From: JAIBAC01 sp046331095
GTDB taxonomy: Bacteria; Actinomycetota; Acidimicrobiia; UBA2766
Reading direction: 5' to 3'
Assembly: GCA_046331095.1 (NCBI GenBank)
Contig: JAXLRM010000005.1
Coordinates: 186,001 to 250,000, forward strand
Length of the DNA stretch: 64,000 nt
Under the pieces are notes generated by a model. The model was not told where the DNA came from. It saw nothing but the letters and a program-made list of their open reading frames with translations, and made no database searches. Below are positions 23,853-32,193 of the stretch, piece after piece. The position numbers and the translations under genes are program-made. How positions within the stretch are numbered: the first letter of the stretch is position 1; every line of letters starts with the position of its first letter.

Positions 23853-24902
23853 CTATCGGTCGATGCGCTGCACGGATTGAGAGGCCCGCCCGATCGCGGC
23901 TGCGACGTCGCCGAGCGGACAGACCGTGACGGCCGCGCCGAGCTCGGCAGCGGCTCGCGGCATGCCGTACACGAGGCTCGTCGCCTCGTCCTGCGCGATC
24001 GTGTGAGCACCCGCCTCCCGCATCCGGAGCAACCCGGCGGCGCCGTCCGAACCCATCCCGGTGAGGAGGACGCCGACGGCCGCGGGACCCGCGGTGGCGG
24101 CAACGGAGTCGAAGAGGACATCGACGCTCGGCTTGTGCCGGTTCACGCTCGGGCCCCGGTGGACGTCGCAGACGAGCTCGGCGCCGCGGCGTCGGACGGC
24201 GAGATGCGCGCCGCCCGGGGCGAGGAGCGCCCTCCCGCGCGCCACGACGTCGCCCTTGCGCGCCTCCGAGACGGCGATCACGCTCGTCGAGTCGAGCTGG
24301 CGTGCGTAGGCGGCGGTGAAGCCCTCGGGCATGTGCTGGACGATCACGGTCCCCACCGCGTCGGGCCGGCACGCCCGGAGGACCTCCGCGATCGCGTCGG
24401 TGCCCCCGGCCGAGGCCCCGATCGCGACGACTTCGATGCCGCCGACCACGGGGGCGCGATCGCACGCCGCCGTTGCAGGTCCCCCTCCGGCGACGACCGG
24501 GCGCGGACCCCGCGCGGCAGCATCGAAGACCGCATCGGCGACCTCCTGGGCCACCGCGGTCAACGGTGTCGTGCCGCCCGGCTTCGCCACCACGGATGCC
24601 GCTCCGAGGTGCACGAGCCTCGCCCGGGCCGCAGGCGCAGCCGCCTGCCCGCTCACGATTACGACCGGGACCGGCGCCTCCAGCTCCCTGAGGAACGTGA
24701 CACCGTCGGTGCCCGGCATCTCGATGTCGAGGGTGACCACGTCGGGTGACAGGGCAGCGATCTTGGCCACCGCCGTCGCCGCGTCGGGTGCGGTCCCGGC
24801 CACCTCGATCCCCGGGTAGGCGTCCAAGGCGGAGGACAGCACCCTCCGAGCGACCGCCGAGTCGTCCACGATCAGCACACGGACCGGCGCTTCGGCGCTC
24901 AC
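23853..24902 (-). CDS. cheB: Chemotaxis-specific protein-glutamate methylesterase CheB
   Basis: CheB removes methyl groups from receptor glutamates when phosphorylated. The 349-residue protein has an N-terminal receiver (LIVDDSAVARRVLSSAL, Asp59 in VVTLDIEMPGTDG, and the lysine of VAKPGG). A glycine/alanine-rich linker leads to the esterase domain with catalytic triad Ser164 (IGASAGG), His190 (VQHMPEGF) and Asp286 (LTGMGSDGAAG). All catalytic residues are intact. The GTG start 24900-24902 overlaps the cheD stop by 4 nt. Confidence 0.96.
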   Translation of the reverse strand: MSAEAPVRVLIVDDSAVARRVLSSALDAYPGIEVAGTAPDAATAVAKIAALSPDVVTLDIEMPGTDGVTFLRELEAPVPVVIVSGQAAAPAARARLVHLGAASVVAKPGGTTPLTAVAQEVADAVFDAAARGPRPVVAGGGPATAACDRAPVVGGIEVVAIGASAGGTDAIAEVLRACRPDAVGTVIVQHMPEGFTAAYARQLDSTSVIAVSEARKGDVVARGRALLAPGGAHLAVRRRGAELVCDVHRGPSVNRHKPSVDVLFDSVAATAGPAAVGVLLTGMGSDGAAGLLRMREAGAHTIAQDEATSLVYGMPRAAAELGAAVTVCPLGDVAAAIGRASQSVQRIDR

Positions 24903-25402
24903 GGGGTCCGTCCCGGCGATCCGAGAAGCAGACGCGCGTCACCGCCACGGAGGACCGTGACCGTGCCGCCGCCCACGTTCACGCGCATTGTCCGTGCCCC
25001 GGCGCCCCCGAGGTCGCTGGCTTCCAGGCCGAGGTCGCGGCCGGCGAGACTGGTGCGGAGGGCGGCGACGTTGCGTTGTCCGACCTCGAAGTGCGCGAAA
25101 CCGGGCGTGCGTGCGCCCCCGGCCGCGACGACACGCAGCCGCTGAGCTTCTGCTCCTGCACGGACCACGGCCTCCAGCAGCGCGTCGATGCCGGTGTCGA
25201 CGAAGACAGCCGGCTCGGCATCGGCCCGCCCGGGGTCGAACGAAGCGTCCGGGAGGAGCGCGTGCAGGAGGCCGCCGACACCGGCCTCGGGGTCGAGCAC
25301 CGCGACCCCCACGCAGCTCCCCAGCCCGTAGATCACGAGCTCGGCGGACGCGTCGGTCACCACGCCGATCTCGCCGACGCCGACGCCGCGGGCCGCCATC
25401 AT
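24899..25402 (-). CDS. cheD: Chemoreceptor glutamine deamidase CheD
   Basis: CheD deamidates receptor glutamines and, in Bacillus, is held by CheC-CheY-P. The 167-residue protein shows the cysteine-hydrolase pair: Cys in VIYGLGSCVGVAVLDPEAGVGG and His in LLHALLPD, followed by VDTGIDALLEAVVRAG, AAGGARTPG and GQRNVAAL. The start ATG 25400-25402 overlaps the cheR stop (TGA 25401-25399). A second ATG follows immediately and is an equally good start. Its stop overlaps the GTG of cheB. Confidence 0.93.
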   Translation of the reverse strand: MMAARGVGVGEIGVVTDASAELVIYGLGSCVGVAVLDPEAGVGGLLHALLPDASFDPGRADAEPAVFVDTGIDALLEAVVRAGAEAQRLRVVAAGGARTPGFAHFEVGQRNVAALRTSLAGRDLGLEASDLGGAGARTMRVNVGGGTVTVLRGGDARLLLGSPGRTP

Positions 25403-26232
25403 CGGTCCTTGCGGTAGACGGCAGGCTGCACGTACCGCAGGCTCGACGGTCCGGCCGTGAGGCTTTCCGCGTGCCCGACGAAGAGGTGGCCTCCCGGGCG
25501 CAGCATGGACGCGAATCGCTCGACGAGCTCTGCACGCGTCGGCCTGTCGAAGTAGATCATCACGTTGCGGCACAGCACGAGGTCGAAGGGGCCGCGCATC
25601 GGCCAAGCCGACATGAGGTTCAAGCGGGCGCACACGACTCGCTCCCGCAGGTTCTGAGCGACTTGCACGAGGCCCGTACCGCCCTCGGCAACCTCTGTGA
25701 AGTGCCTCCGGCGCTGGCGCTCGGGCAGGCCCGTCAACTCGGCGGCCTCGTACGTGGCGGCCCGGGCACGGGCGAGGACGGTCGGGGAGATGTCGGTGGC
25801 GAGGATGCGCGTGGCCGCGAAGCGCGGCGCCGGCAGGCGATCGTGCAGTTCCATCGCGACCGTGTACGCCTCTGCGCCGGTCGAGCACCCGGCGCTCCAG
25901 ATTCGGATCGGGGCCGAGCCCGCGCTCCACACCGGGACGATCTCGTCGGCGAGGTACTCGAAGTGGGCGGGTTCCCGGTAGAAGTCGGTCTGATTCGTGG
26001 TCAGGACGTCGAGGAACATCAGCAGCTCGCCACCGGTCTCGTCCTGGCGGACCAGCTCGAGGTAGGCCCCGAAGTCGTTCAGGCCCCTTGCGCGCAGGCG
26101 TCGCGCCAGGCGTGTGCGCACGAGCTCTTCCTTGCCCACCTTGATGTCGATGCCCGCCCCGTTGCGTGCCAGATCGACGACCTCGCGGAACTGGACCGGC
26201 GTGAGCGCCGGCGGCGCCCCGAGTGGAGTCAC
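25399..26232 (-). CDS. cheR: Chemotaxis protein methyltransferase CheR
   Basis: CheR transfers methyl groups from S-adenosylmethionine to receptor glutamates. The 277-residue protein has the N-terminal helical domain (TPVQFREVVDLARNGAGIDIKVGKEELVRTRLARRLRARG), the TNQTDFYREPAHFEYL motif, the SAM site IRIWSAGCSTGAEAYTVAMEL, and DLVLCRNVMIYFDRPTRAELVERFASMLRPGGHLFVGHAESL. GTG 26230-26232 overlaps the cheW stop by 4 nt. The frame is open much further upstream only as an arginine-rich shadow of cheW and cheA, so that extension is rejected. Confidence 0.95.
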   Translation of the reverse strand: MTPLGAPPALTPVQFREVVDLARNGAGIDIKVGKEELVRTRLARRLRARGLNDFGAYLELVRQDETGGELLMFLDVLTTNQTDFYREPAHFEYLADEIVPVWSAGSAPIRIWSAGCSTGAEAYTVAMELHDRLPAPRFAATRILATDISPTVLARARAATYEAAELTGLPERQRRRHFTEVAEGGTGLVQVAQNLRERVVCARLNLMSAWPMRGPFDLVLCRNVMIYFDRPTRAELVERFASMLRPGGHLFVGHAESLTAGPSSLRYVQPAVYRKDR

Positions 26233-26747
26233 GTACCGCCCACCGGGGCTAGGAGGGCGCTGCCGTCCTCGACCGGCGAGCCGCTGTCGGATGCGTTGAC
26301 GGCGCGGTCGACGTCGAGCAGCAGGCGCACCCCGCCGTTGTTCCGCGCGATCCCCAGCAGGTACTCGGTCGGGACATGACCACCGAGGTCCGGCGTCGGC
26401 GCGATCTCCGAATCGGAGACGTCGAGCACCTCGCACACGCGGTCCACGAGCACGCCCACCTCGGTCCCGTGGGTCTTGACGATCACGATGCACGCCTCCG
26501 GCGTCGCTGACTCGCCGCCGAGGCTGAACCGGACCCGCAGATCGAGGATCGGGATGACCTGGCCACGCAGGTTGACGACGCCGCGCACGTGCTCGGGGGT
26601 GCCCGGCACCGGGGTGATCGGGAGCAAGCCGACGATCTCCTGCACCTTGAGGATCTCGACCATGTAGTCCTCGTCGGCGAGGGTGAAGCTCAGGTACTTG
26701 CCGCTGCCGGACGCCTGGGCGGCTGCTGCCGCCGTGTGGTCTGTCAT
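26229..26747 (-). CDS. cheW: Chemotaxis coupling protein CheW
   Basis: CheW links receptors to the CheA kinase. The 172-residue protein is a single CheW-like SH3-pair domain: YLSFTLADEDYMVEILKVQEIVGLLPITPVPGTPEHVRGVVNLRGQVIPILDLRVRF, then VDRVCEVLDVSDSEIAPTP and YLLGIARNNGGVRLLLDVDRAV. It has a short alanine-rich leader and an acidic C-terminal tail. ATG 26745-26747 is preceded by AGGAGG. It sits between cheA (104 bp gap) and cheR (4-nt overlap). Confidence 0.95.
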   Translation of the reverse strand: MTDHTAAAAAQASGSGKYLSFTLADEDYMVEILKVQEIVGLLPITPVPGTPEHVRGVVNLRGQVIPILDLRVRFSLGGESATPEACIVIVKTHGTEVGVLVDRVCEVLDVSDSEIAPTPDLGGHVPTEYLLGIARNNGGVRLLLDVDRAVNASDSGSPVEDGSALLAPVGGT

Positions 26748-26851
26748 GTAGGCCTCCTGGCCACTTCGTCTGAGACTCCCCTTCGCATCGGCACCCACGA
26801 GCACCGACTTTCGGGATAGCGCCTTCTCGTCCGGCGGTGGTCAGGCGGTGG

Positions 26852-28801
26852 TCACCGTCGTGCGAGCGCCGACAGCTCGGCCGTGTCGACGATGAGACCG
26901 ACGCGCCCGTCGTTGAGGATCGCCGCGCCCGAGACGCCTGCGATGCGACCCAGGGCCTGCCCGAGCGGCTTCGCGACGACCTGGTGCTGACCGAGGAGCT
27001 CGTCGACGAGGAGGGCGCACTCCTGATCGCCGTCGTTGACGACGACCAGGATCGCCTCCGTAGGGTCGGGCGCGCAGCCGCGGGAGCCGAGCAGGTCGTG
27101 CATCCGGAAGACCGGCACGCACCTGTCACCGAGATCGACCAGCGCCCCGTTGCCGCCGACCGAGCTGATCTGGGCTGGCTCGGGCCGGCAGCTCAGGTCG
27201 ATGCCGACGGTCGGGACGACGTAGCGCTCGTCCCCGACGCGCACCAGCATCCCGTCCGTGATCGCCAGTGTGAGGGGCAGCCGCAGCGAGAAGGTCGTCC
27301 CCCCGCCGGGTTCCGACGTGACCTCGACGTGGCCGCGCATGAGCTCCACGTTCTTCTTGACGACGTCCATGCCGACACCGCGTCCCGAGACGTCGGTGAC
27401 GGTGTCGCGCGTGCTGAATCCGGGCTCGAAGATCAGGCCGAACGCCTCCGTGGTCGTGAGGGTTGCATCGCTCGGGATCAGACCACGGTTGACGGCGCGG
27501 GCAACGAGGCGGTCAGGGTCGAGGCCGCGTCCGTCGTCGCGCAGTTCGATCACCACGTTGCCTGCCGTGTGGGACGCCCGGATCCACACCTTCCCGGCCG
27601 GCTCCTTGCCGCCGCGGCGTCGCACGTCGGTCGGTTCGATCCCGTGGTCCACCGCGTTGCGCACCATGTGCAGCAGGGGGTCGGCCACTAGGTCGACCAT
27701 GTTGCGGTCGATCTCGGTCTCGGCCCCGGTGACCACCAGCTCCACGTCCTTGCCCTGCCGCCGGGCCACGTCCCGGGCCGCGCGCGCCGCACGCTGGAAC
27801 GTGCGGCGCAGGGGCACCATGCGCATCGACATCGCCAGATCCTGCAGCTCCCGCACGATCTTGGACGTGTGGGTGACCTGCCGCACGAGGGCCTCGTCGG
27901 CGCCGTCGGCGTGCGCCGCGACCATCGAGTGCGCGATGACGAGCTCGCCGACGGTCGTGACGAGGCTGTCGAGGCGATCGACACCCACGCGGACCGTGGC
28001 TTCCTCTGATCGGCGCCGAGGTGGCTCGTCCGGCTCGGGTCGAGGTCGGGCCGCAACCGTTGCCGGCACCGGGGTGTCCACCTGTTCGCCGTCCTGCAGC
28101 CGTGACAGGAGCTCGGTGAACGACCGCGGCTCTTCCACTCCATGACCCGGTGTGGCGGTCTCGCCGAGGGCGTCGAGCAAGGCCCTGACCGCGTCGATGC
28201 TTCGGAGGGCGAGGTCGGCGGCGTCGGCATCCAGCACCGCCGCACCCGAGCGGATCGCGCCGAAGGCGGACTCGGCGTGATGGCACAAGGCGGCGAGACG
28301 ACGGAAGCCGACGATGGCGGCGCCTCCCTTCACGGTGTGGAAGGCCCGGAAGACCGTGTTGAGTGCCTCCATGTCACCCGGGCGCGCCTCGAGGTCGAGC
28401 AGCGCCCGTTCGGCCTCGTCGAGGAGGTCGCGGGCTTCGGCGACGAGCTCGTCGACGAGATCGGCGTCGGCGGCGTCGACCTCCCACGCGGGGGTGGTGT
28501 CGGTGGCACCCTCTGCCGTTGCACCCTGGACCGTCCCCTGAGCCTGCAGCGCCACGGCGAGGATCCGGCCCAACGCGTCGTGCACTTCTGCGCAGTGCGC
28601 TGCGTCCGTCGGCGGGGCGGCCGCAAGGACGGCGGCCTCCTGGAGCAGGCCCCGCACCTCAGCGGCGACGGCGCGGTCTTGCCCGAGGCGCGCCAGTGCA
28701 TCACCGAGGCTCGCGAGCCCGTCGGGGTTCGTGGGGTCGAGCCGCTCGAGCTCCGCGGCCAGGTCCTCGAGGGTCGTGTCTGCCTTGTCGTTGCCCAACA
28801 C
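26852..28801 (-). CDS. cheA: Chemotaxis histidine kinase CheA
   Basis: CheA autophosphorylates and passes the phosphate to CheY and CheB. The 649 residues are ordered as follows: an N-terminal acidic helical extension of about 110 residues with no assigned domain; a phosphotransfer domain with His155 in FRAFHTVKGGAAIVG; a proline/arginine-rich linker of about 50 residues; dimerisation helices (TVRVGVDRLDSLVTTVGELVIAH); an ATPase domain with N-box HMVRNAVDHGIE, DDGRGLD, FEPGFSTRD and GRGVGMDVV; and a C-terminal CheW-like domain. The linker is too short for the usual P2 docking domain, which seems to be absent. The start is GTG 28799-28801. It is the first gene of the che operon, divergent from the receptor gene. 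Confidence 0.95.
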   Translation of the reverse strand: MLGNDKADTTLEDLAAELERLDPTNPDGLASLGDALARLGQDRAVAAEVRGLLQEAAVLAAAPPTDAAHCAEVHDALGRILAVALQAQGTVQGATAEGATDTTPAWEVDAADADLVDELVAEARDLLDEAERALLDLEARPGDMEALNTVFRAFHTVKGGAAIVGFRRLAALCHHAESAFGAIRSGAAVLDADAADLALRSIDAVRALLDALGETATPGHGVEEPRSFTELLSRLQDGEQVDTPVPATVAARPRPEPDEPPRRRSEEATVRVGVDRLDSLVTTVGELVIAHSMVAAHADGADEALVRQVTHTSKIVRELQDLAMSMRMVPLRRTFQRAARAARDVARRQGKDVELVVTGAETEIDRNMVDLVADPLLHMVRNAVDHGIEPTDVRRRGGKEPAGKVWIRASHTAGNVVIELRDDGRGLDPDRLVARAVNRGLIPSDATLTTTEAFGLIFEPGFSTRDTVTDVSGRGVGMDVVKKNVELMRGHVEVTSEPGGGTTFSLRLPLTLAITDGMLVRVGDERYVVPTVGIDLSCRPEPAQISSVGGNGALVDLGDRCVPVFRMHDLLGSRGCAPDPTEAILVVVNDGDQECALLVDELLGQHQVVAKPLGQALGRIAGVSGAAILNDGRVGLIVDTAELSALARR

Positions 28802-28963
28802 CGTTGCCTCCTGCCGTCCCGCTCAACTGGCATCGACGCGCCCGGCGCGGGCCTGAAACCGAATTGGGCGTTTCGAAATATCTCAAGGGCCGCGTGTGCG
28901 GGGGCGATGTGACTGCTGTTCCCCCTGACTCGTCCCCTTGGCATGCCCCTCCGGAGGTTGGCC
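28802..28963. promoter_or_regulatory. Divergent promoter region of cheA and the receptor gene
   Basis: This gap of about 160 bp lies between the two start codons. It includes an unusually AT-rich patch for this DNA, TTTCGAAATATCTC around 28872-28885, the likeliest promoter core. The near-palindrome TTTCGAAA (28872-28879) lies inside it. I do not see a clear sigma-28 type box. Both transcripts are likely fired from here so that receptor and pathway are made together. Confidence 0.45.
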
Positions 28964-31204
28964 GTGCAGCAGAGTTCCACCGGCTCGAGTAACGGCCATC
29001 GCAGCTTGCGCCTGCGCGACATCCCCATCCGTCGCAAGCTGCCGCTCCTCGTCGGGGTGTTCCTCGCGACTTTCGCGTTCTTCGGCTTCGTCGCGTACTC
29101 GACGCTCAAGACCGTCGAGGTGAACGGACCCGAGTACGAGGAGGTCGCCCAGTCCAAGGAGCTGCTCGCCGAGTTGAGCCCACCGCGCCAGTACATCATC
29201 GAGTCGTTGCTGATCGCCGAGCAGGCCCTCCACGCCGCTCCCGGGGAGCGCGACGCCCTGCTCAAGCGTGGTCAGGCGCTGCACCGCCAGTTCGAGGAGA
29301 GCCGCGACCAGTGGGCGCAGCGCCTCCCCGACGGCGAGCTGCGTGACACGCTCCTCGACCGGTCCAGCGCGAAGGCCGAGGAGTACTTCGAGCTACAGGA
29401 CCAGCAGTTCATCCCGGTGCTCCTGCGCGGCGACGAGGCGACCGCGGACGCGCTGCTCGACGGCCCGATGAAGGCGGCCTACGCCGCGCACCGAGAGGGC
29501 ATCGACGCCGTGGTCGCCATGGCGACCGCGGACCAGGCGAAGGTCGAACACCACGTGGAGGAGCTCATCTCCAACCGCACCTGGCTGCTCTTCGCGATCG
29601 GCCTCGCCGGCATCCTCGGGGCGTGCCTGCTGGCCTGGCGCATCGTGCGTGGGATCGTGCGGCCCCTCGACGACATGGCGGGCGTGGCGTCGCGGATCTC
29701 CGTCGGCGACATCGAGCAGGACGTCTCGTTCACGTCGGGCGACGAGATCGGGGACCTCGCCGACAGCTTCCGCTCTTCGATCGGGTACCTGAAGGACACG
29801 GCCGCGGTGGCGGAGGCCTTGAGCCGGGGCGACCTGAGCGTCGGTCTCGAACCGCGAGGCGACGCCGACGCCCTCGGCAACTCCGCCCAGCGGCTCCTCG
29901 GCTATCTCGGCGACGTCGCCGGAACCGCTGACGCGCTCGGCCGCGGGGACCTGACCGTGAGCGTCCGGCCCCGGTCGGACCAGGACGTGCTGTCCAAGAA
30001 CATGGGCGCCACGATCGCGACCCTGCGGGAGATGACCGGCGAGCTCGAGCGCCTCACCGAGTCTGCCCGCAGGGGCGACCTCGGGATGCGTGCCGACAGC
30101 GAACGCTTCCAGGGCGGGTACCGGTCGCTGCTCGAGGGGATGAACGCCACACTCGACGCCCTGCAGGCCCCGATCGACGAGGCTTCGGACGTGCTCAGCA
30201 GGATCGCCCGACGGGACCTGACGGCCAGGGTGACCGGCGACTACTCCGGGGACCACGGCCGGATGGGCGACGCGATCAACACAGCCGTCGAGAACCTCGA
30301 CGACGGCCTGTCGCAGGTCGCGGCCGGCGCCCAGCAGATCTCGGCGGCGAGCGACCAGATATCCGGCGGCAGCCAGGCGCTCGCGCAAGGTGCGTCCGAG
30401 CAGGCGTCGTCGCTGGAGGAGATCGCCGCGTCGCTCACCGAGTTGGCGTCCCTGTCGCAGCAGAACGCGTCGGGGCTGCAGGACGCCGCCGGCTTCACGG
30501 ACTCGACGCTTGCCTTGACGGCATCCGGAGTCGACCAGATGGGCGTCCTGACCGACGCCATCGACGAGATCAAGCAGTCGGCGGACGCCACCGTGCGGAT
30601 CCTCAAGACGATCGACGAGATCGCCTTCCAGACGAACCTGCTCGCCCTCAACGCGGCTGTGGAGGCGGCCCGTGCCGGCGACGCCGGGAAGGGCTTCGCC
30701 GTAGTCGCCGAGGAGGTCCGCAACCTCGCGATGCGCTCCGCGCAGGCCGCACGCGACACCGCCGACTACATCGAGGAGTCGAGGCTCTCGGCCGACCGCG
30801 GTGTCGCGTCCGGCCATGCCGTGGCCGAGAACCTGCACCAGATCCGCGCCCAGTCGGAGCGGGTGGCCGGGGTCGTGAACGAGGTGGCGGAGGCGAGCGT
30901 CGAGCAGGCCACGAGCGTGCGTCACGTCAACACCGCTGTCGACCAGATCAACCAGGTCACCCAGCAGGTGGCGGCCAACAGCGAGGAGTTCGCCTCGGCG
31001 GCCGAGGAGCTGACCGGTCAGGCGCGTGACATGGACGACCTCGCGTCGACCTTCGAGCTCTCGGGGGCGCCGCGACCTGCCTTCGCCACCGTCGGGGCCG
31101 TGGGTGGCGACGACGTCGGCGCGGCCCGGCCAGGGCGGGTGCATCACGTGAGCGCCGCCGACCTCATCCCATTCGACGACCCCGGGGCCCTCCGCGACTT
31201 CTAG
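28964..31204 (+). CDS. Methyl-accepting chemotaxis protein with tandem HAMP domains
   Basis: This is a transmembrane chemoreceptor of 746 residues from GTG 28964, which has GGAGG at 28953-28957; the upstream in-frame ATG 28943 lacks a ribosome-binding site. The order is: a first membrane helix (LPLLVGVFLATFAFFGFVAY); a helical extracytoplasmic sensor of about 165 residues; a second membrane helix (WLLFAIGLAGILGACLLAW); and a HAMP domain. About four further HAMP-like units follow, each with a GD-L motif (LSRGDLSV, LGRGDLTV, ARRGDLGM, ARRDLTARV). The signalling hairpin then has its tip at EIAFQTNLLALNAAVEAARAGDAGKGFAVVAEEVRNLA. The sensor resembles four-helix-bundle receptors. It is the only receptor in the window and is divergent from cheA. 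Ligand unknown. Confidence 0.93.
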   Translation: MQQSSTGSSNGHRSLRLRDIPIRRKLPLLVGVFLATFAFFGFVAYSTLKTVEVNGPEYEEVAQSKELLAELSPPRQYIIESLLIAEQALHAAPGERDALLKRGQALHRQFEESRDQWAQRLPDGELRDTLLDRSSAKAEEYFELQDQQFIPVLLRGDEATADALLDGPMKAAYAAHREGIDAVVAMATADQAKVEHHVEELISNRTWLLFAIGLAGILGACLLAWRIVRGIVRPLDDMAGVASRISVGDIEQDVSFTSGDEIGDLADSFRSSIGYLKDTAAVAEALSRGDLSVGLEPRGDADALGNSAQRLLGYLGDVAGTADALGRGDLTVSVRPRSDQDVLSKNMGATIATLREMTGELERLTESARRGDLGMRADSERFQGGYRSLLEGMNATLDALQAPIDEASDVLSRIARRDLTARVTGDYSGDHGRMGDAINTAVENLDDGLSQVAAGAQQISAASDQISGGSQALAQGASEQASSLEEIAASLTELASLSQQNASGLQDAAGFTDSTLALTASGVDQMGVLTDAIDEIKQSADATVRILKTIDEIAFQTNLLALNAAVEAARAGDAGKGFAVVAEEVRNLAMRSAQAARDTADYIEESRLSADRGVASGHAVAENLHQIRAQSERVAGVVNEVAEASVEQATSVRHVNTAVDQINQVTQQVAANSEEFASAAEELTGQARDMDDLASTFELSGAPRPAFATVGAVGGDDVGAARPGRVHHVSAADLIPFDDPGALRDF

Positions 31205-31296
31205 TTGCTCCAAGCCGGGCGTCCTAGCCGGCGGGTGGTCCCACCTCCGGACCGAAGTTGCCGCGGAGTCCCTCGTCTACACTCGTGCGGCCTTCG

Positions 31297-31369
31297 GGCG
31301 AGGTAGCTCAGTCGGCAGAGCACGGCACTGAAAATGCCGGTGTCGGCGGTTCGATTCCGCCCCTCGCCA
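31297..31369 (+). tRNA. tRNA-Phe(GAA)
   Basis: This is a 73-nt tRNA with acceptor arms GGCGAGG and CCTCGCC, discriminator A, and D-arm GCTCAGTCGGCAGAGC. The anticodon stem CGGCA/TGCCG encloses CTGAAAA (anticodon GAA), and the T-arm is GGCGGTTCGATTCCGCC. CCA is not encoded. It lies between the receptor gene and the tetR operator. Confidence 0.97.
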
Positions 31370-31392
31370 CCGTTGCGCCGGGCACCCCGGGT

Positions 31393-31412
31393 TCCTGACT
31401 GCCGAATCAGTA
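31393..31412. promoter_or_regulatory. Palindromic operator site 3, overlapping the tetR promoter
   Basis: This 20-bp near-palindrome has left half TCCTGACTGC and right half, on the other strand, TACTGATTCG. It carries the shared octamer ACTGATTC (minus strand of 31404-31411). It runs into a -10-like TATTGATA at 31411-31418, and the tetR ATG follows at 31432, so a bound repressor would block its own promoter. The short leader has no ribosome-binding site, suggesting a leaderless or nearly leaderless message. Confidence 0.68.
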
Positions 31413-31431
31413 TTGATAGCCTCGTGGTGCC

Positions 31432-32097
31432 ATGGCCACGTCCAAGCCCCCCTCCAAGGCCGCTGCGTCCCGGGCCGGTGCGCGGCGCCGCGCCGTGAGC
31501 GAGGAGGACAAGGAGGCACGGCGCTCCGCGATCATCGCGGCCGCCAAGACCGTGTTCGCCCGCGACGGGTTCCACGACGCCACTATCGCGGCGGTCGCGC
31601 GCGAGGCCGGCATCGCCTACGGGTCCATCTACTGGTACTTCGACTCGAAGGACGCCCTGTTCCGGGCACTCATGGACGACCAGGAGGCCAGGCTGCGCGA
31701 CCGCCTCGTCGAGGTGCTGCGGTCCCAGTCAGGGTCAGGCAGGGACCCCGAGGCGATCTTCCGCTCCGCGATCGGGGAGACCCTGCGTTTCTTCGAGGCC
31801 GACCGCGCCGCCACGCGTCTCGTCTTCCGCGAGGCCCTCTCGTTCGGGAGCGGGATCAAGCGGCACCTCTACGGGATCTACGAGCACTTCATCGACGACA
31901 TGGCCACGGTCATCGCCGACCTGCAGGACCAAGGCCTCATCCGCGGCGACACCCCACCGCGGGCGCTCGCCTTCTGTGCTGCCGCGCTCATCGGCCAGCT
32001 CGCCTACCGCCGGCTCTCCACCGACGACGGCATCGACACCGACACCGCCGTCGACCTCGTGACCTCGCTGCTCATGGACGGCATGCGCGCGGCATGA
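31432..32097 (+). CDS. TetR-family transcriptional repressor, proposed lipid-oxidation regulator
   Basis: This 221-residue protein has a typical TetR N-terminal DNA-binding domain: RRSAIIAAAKTVFARDGFHDATIAAVAREAGIAYGSIYWYFDSKDALFRALM (about 30-80). A helical ligand domain follows with ETLRFFEADRAATRLVFREAL and ALAFCAAALIGQLAYRRL. Related repressors control fatty-acid and steroid oxidation genes and respond to acyl-CoAs. The start ATG 31432 is reached by a 14-nt leader after a TATTGATA box overlapped by a palindrome at 31393-31412. The same half-site occurs before the lipid-oxidation genes at 15578 and 16632, so I propose this protein as their regulator (inference from shared motif only). Confidence 0.92.
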   Translation: MATSKPPSKAAASRAGARRRAVSEEDKEARRSAIIAAAKTVFARDGFHDATIAAVAREAGIAYGSIYWYFDSKDALFRALMDDQEARLRDRLVEVLRSQSGSGRDPEAIFRSAIGETLRFFEADRAATRLVFREALSFGSGIKRHLYGIYEHFIDDMATVIADLQDQGLIRGDTPPRALAFCAAALIGQLAYRRLSTDDGIDTDTAVDLVTSLLMDGMRAA

Positions 32098-32193
32098 GGA
32101 GCCGGGCCCGCCTACCGGACGCAGACCCGGCTTCGCTTCCCACTCGCCACGCCCGACTTCGGGACTGCGCGGCCATGACCGGAGGTGGAGCGC

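Noticed and set aside
25403..25930. Longer start for cheD (and similarly for cheR)
   Set aside because: The extra residues come from the reverse frame overlap with the upstream che gene; the ATGA and GTGA junctions at 25399-25402 and 26229-26232 fit coupled translation.
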